From: an uncultured Opitutaceae bacterium
GTDB lineage: Bacteria; Verrucomicrobiota; Verrucomicrobiia; Opitutales; Opitutaceae
DNA: 7,953 nt
Reading direction: 5' to 3'
NCBI GenBank assembly: GCA_937128785.1
Contig: CAKZMS010000126.1
Coordinates: forward strand, 1 to 7,953
In this document: piece by piece, positions 5,588 to 7,953 of the stretch
How positions within the stretch are numbered: the first letter of the stretch is position 1
Layout: every line of letters begins with the position of its first letter
Notes under the pieces: model-generated
Told to the model about the DNA's origin: nothing
Databases searched by the model: none
The model's input: only the letters and a program-made list of their open reading frames with translations
Made by a program: the position numbers and the translations under genes

Positions 5588-7953
5588 ATGCCCCCGCCCC
5601 TTACCCCCCCGGGTCTTCGCCGCCTTCCTGCCCCGAAGGACAACGTGGCCATCGCCGTGCGCCGGCTGGATCCCGGCATGCAGATCACTCTTCCCGGCGG
5701 AACCATCACCCTCGAGCATACGGTTCTCGAGGGACACCGCTTCGCCATCGCCCCCATCGCGCCGGGTGCGGCCCTGCTTTCCTGGGGTCTGCCCTTTGGG
5801 CATGCGCTCACGGGCATCTCTCCGGGCGACTACGTGTGCAACGCATCCACGCTGGAAGCCCTGGCGGTGCGGCAACGATCAATCCAGTTACCGAAAGAGC
5901 CGAACTTCGCCGACTACCTTGAACCGTTCGCGCTCAAGGAGGACAGCTTCCGTCCGGCCAATTCCACTCCAATCGAAACGTCAGAGCGGAAGTTCATGGG
6001 CTTCCGCCGCGCGGGCGGGCGCGGAGTCGGCACCCGCAATACGATCGTCGTCCTCGGCACCTCGTCCCGGACCGCCAGTTTTGCCCGCCAACTGACCAAG
6101 CGGCTCCAGCATTTGGTCAAACTAAGTCCCGGTCTCGACGACATTGTCGCCGTGGCCCACACCGAGGGTGGCGGCCAACAAGAGCCCAACAACGCGTCCG
6201 AGGTGTTGCGGGCATTGGCGGGTTTCATGGTGCATCCCAACGTGGCCGCGGTTCTCGCCGTCGATGTAGGTCACGAACCCATTTCCAACGCACGCCTGCA
6301 GAGTTTTATCCAAGCCAACGACTACCCCATCGATGCCGTGCTGCATGAGTTCCTGAGTATCGGCAACGGGGTGAGTCAGGCCCTGGCCAACGGCGAAGCC
6401 ACCGTGAAATCGTTCGTGGACCAAGTGGCTTCGCTGTCCCGCACGCCCGAACCGCTGAGGGAACTGCGGATCGCGTTACAGTGCGGCGGGTCCGATGCAT
6501 TTTCCGGAGTATCCGGAAACCCCCTTGCCGGAGCCATGGTCCATGAGATGGTGCGCGAGGGCGGCAGCGGCGTGCTCTGCGAGACCGATGAGGTCAACGG
6601 CGGTGAGGCGCACCTCATGCGCAACATCCGGGACCAGCCAACCGCCGAGGCCCTGTTGAGTCACATCGCTCAGTTTAAGGAGCGGATGAGTTGGCACGGC
6701 GTGAGTCCGGAGGCAAACCCCTCCGCCGGTAACAAGTATCGGGGGCTCTACAACATCGCGCTCAAATCGCTCGGTGCCGTGCAGAAAAAAGACCCGCGCA
6801 CCCGCGTCGATCACGTCAGCGCCTACGCCGAACCTCTACCAGGCCCCGGCTTCACGTTCATGGACAGCCCGGGCAATGATCTTGAAGCCATCGCCGGCCA
6901 GGTGGCGGCAGGCTGCAACCTCGTGCTGTTCGTCACCGGCAATGGCTCGATCACCAACTTCCCGTTTGTGCCCACGCTGAAGATCACCACCACCACCCGA
7001 AGGCACCATTTGCTTGAACGGGAAATGGACATCAATGCCGGTCGCTACCTCGATGGGAAGTCGTTCGATTCCCTCACCCGTGACGCCGTCGATCTTTTAA
7101 TCCGGACCGCTTCGGGCGAACGCAGCAAAGGGGAGCGGGCCGGACAGTATCAGACCTCGCTGTGGCGAAATTGGCAGCAAACCAACTCTCAGGACCTGGC
7201 GGCAATCGCGGGCCGCGAGAAACCAAGGGGAGCGCCCCTGCCCTTGCAGTTTTCCGTGGTCGAAAAGGCCGGCGAGGCGGTGCGAACCGAAGCAGTCGGC
7301 CTGGTGATTCCCACCAGTCTGTGCTCCTCCCAAATCGCCCGCATGGCGACGGAACGCATGAACGAACAAGGCTTGGCCGCAGAGCTGGGGCTTTCGCGTT
7401 TTGTCACCCTGCCCCACAGTGAAGGCTGTGGCTTTGGCGGGGACGAAATGGAGCGCTCGCTGCATCGGGCCTATCAGGGCTACGCCACCCATCCCAACGT
7501 CGCAGCCGCCCTGCTGCTCGAACACGGATGTGAAAAGGTACCCAACGACGCCATGCGTCGGCAATTCGAGGCCAGTGACATCCCCCTCGATCGGTTTGGT
7601 TGGGCCAGCGTGCAACTCGACGGCGGCATCGATAAAACCCTGGGGAAAGTAGCGACATGGTTCCGCGAACACACCTCGAGCAAATGGAGCGAAGATTCCG
7701 CCGCGGCGGCCCTTCCCGCCGGGCTCAACCTGGGGCTGTTGGCCACCGCGGCTCCGTCTCCTGAGGTCGCCGCTGGGTTGAGCCAGTTGGCGCACACCGT
7801 TTTGGCTCACGGCGGATCCGTCGCCTTGGCCGAAGGAGATCCTCTGTTGCGCAAGCCCGCCTTCACCGACCCACTCGTCGGCGCTGTGCCCCTCGTTGCG
7901 ACCTTGGCCAACGCCGAAGCGATCGCGACTCCCGGGTTTCATGTTATTCGAAC
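5588..7953 (+). CDS. UxaA/GarD-superfamily (altronate/galactarate dehydratase-like) protein with a second UxaA-type module; 3' end outside window
   Basis: 788 codons are visible with no stop; the gene leaves the window. ATG 5588 is the first start after the in-frame TGA at 5552-5554 and sits 17 residues before the conserved DNVAIAV. Module 1 (about 1-529) matches E. coli UxaA (about 495 aa) throughout: SAF-type domain (18-110; GHRFAI at 49-54), FRRAGGRGVGTRN (139-151), HPN (216-218), QCGGSD (298-303), ETDEVNGGE (332-340), NPSAGNK (377-383), SPGND (427-431), DINAG (481-485). Module 2 (about 560-788) repeats the second UxaA domain: HSEGCG (610-615), HPN (635-637), EHGCE (645-649), then a degenerate shortened C domain. 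Module 1 has Gly195 and His229 where module 2 has C614 and C648. The known family performs iron-dependent dehydration of sugar acids; the substrate here is unknown and activity is uncertain. No ribosome-binding site is evident. Confidence 0.88.
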   Translation, partial: MPPPLTPPGLRRLPAPKDNVAIAVRRLDPGMQITLPGGTITLEHTVLEGHRFAIAPIAPGAALLSWGLPFGHALTGISPGDYVCNASTLEALAVRQRSIQLPKEPNFADYLEPFALKEDSFRPANSTPIETSERKFMGFRRAGGRGVGTRNTIVVLGTSSRTASFARQLTKRLQHLVKLSPGLDDIVAVAHTEGGGQQEPNNASEVLRALAGFMVHPNVAAVLAVDVGHEPISNARLQSFIQANDYPIDAVLHEFLSIGNGVSQALANGEATVKSFVDQVASLSRTPEPLRELRIALQCGGSDAFSGVSGNPLAGAMVHEMVREGGSGVLCETDEVNGGEAHLMRNIRDQPTAEALLSHIAQFKERMSWHGVSPEANPSAGNKYRGLYNIALKSLGAVQKKDPRTRVDHVSAYAEPLPGPGFTFMDSPGNDLEAIAGQVAAGCNLVLFVTGNGSITNFPFVPTLKITTTTRRHHLLEREMDINAGRYLDGKSFDSLTRDAVDLLIRTASGERSKGERAGQYQTSLWRNWQQTNSQDLAAIAGREKPRGAPLPLQFSVVEKAGEAVRTEAVGLVIPTSLCSSQIARMATERMNEQGLAAELGLSRFVTLPHSEGCGFGGDEMERSLHRAYQGYATHPNVAAALLLEHGCEKVPNDAMRRQFEASDIPLDRFGWASVQLDGGIDKTLGKVATWFREHTSSKWSEDSAAAALPAGLNLGLLATAAPSPEVAAGLSQLAHTVLAHGGSVALAEGDPLLRKPAFTDPLVGAVPLVATLANAEAIATPGFHVIR

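Noticed and set aside
7097..7942. Minus-strand 281-codon frame within the dehydratase-like gene
   Set aside because: Antisense shadow of a gene supported residue by residue against UxaA. No coherent protein features.

Overview
The window is GC-rich, densely coding bacterial chromosome. It most resembles a Verrucomicrobiota genome, perhaps Opitutaceae-like. This is inferred from four things: weak or absent Shine-Dalgarno sites, an integron integrase with a long N-terminal extension, ATGACCA heptanucleotide repeats between genes, and the style of the secreted proteins. No rRNA, tRNA or CRISPR array is visible and the taxon is not proven.

Layout, left to right. (1) An integron-type tyrosine recombinase (+, 14-1306) runs in from the left edge, and its true start may lie outside the window. 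(2) A 301-bp gene-free spacer (1307-1607) holds four tandem 7-mers, a nested hairpin and two diverged copies of a ~75-bp hairpin-bearing repeat. (3) A secreted M23 metallopeptidase (-, 1608-2627) converges on the integrase; its stop codon abuts the repeat. (4) A short divergent intergenic region with a perfect 14-bp palindrome precedes a small secreted protein of unknown function (+, 2722-3273), which ends at a strong terminator. (5) hemW (-, 3331 to about 4515) converges on that terminator. (6) A lipoprotein with an IPT/TIG-like domain (+, about 4571-5488) is divergent from hemW and ends in its own terminator. (7) A very long UxaA/GarD-superfamily dehydratase-like gene (+, 5588 to beyond the right edge) fills the rest.

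The genes do not form one pathway. They are mostly single transcription units in convergent and divergent pairs: cell-wall hydrolysis, haem handling, an envelope lipoprotein and sugar-acid dehydration. The integrase and the repeat-rich spacer are the only mobile or accessory-looking part; no attC array is visible.

The most striking feature is the dehydratase-like protein. It holds one complete altronate-dehydratase-type module followed, in the same frame, by a second partial module. The first module lacks two cysteines of the family but keeps the C-domain motifs. The second keeps both cysteines but has lost the C-domain motifs. This looks like a duplication whose halves decayed in complementary ways, possibly sharing one composite active site.
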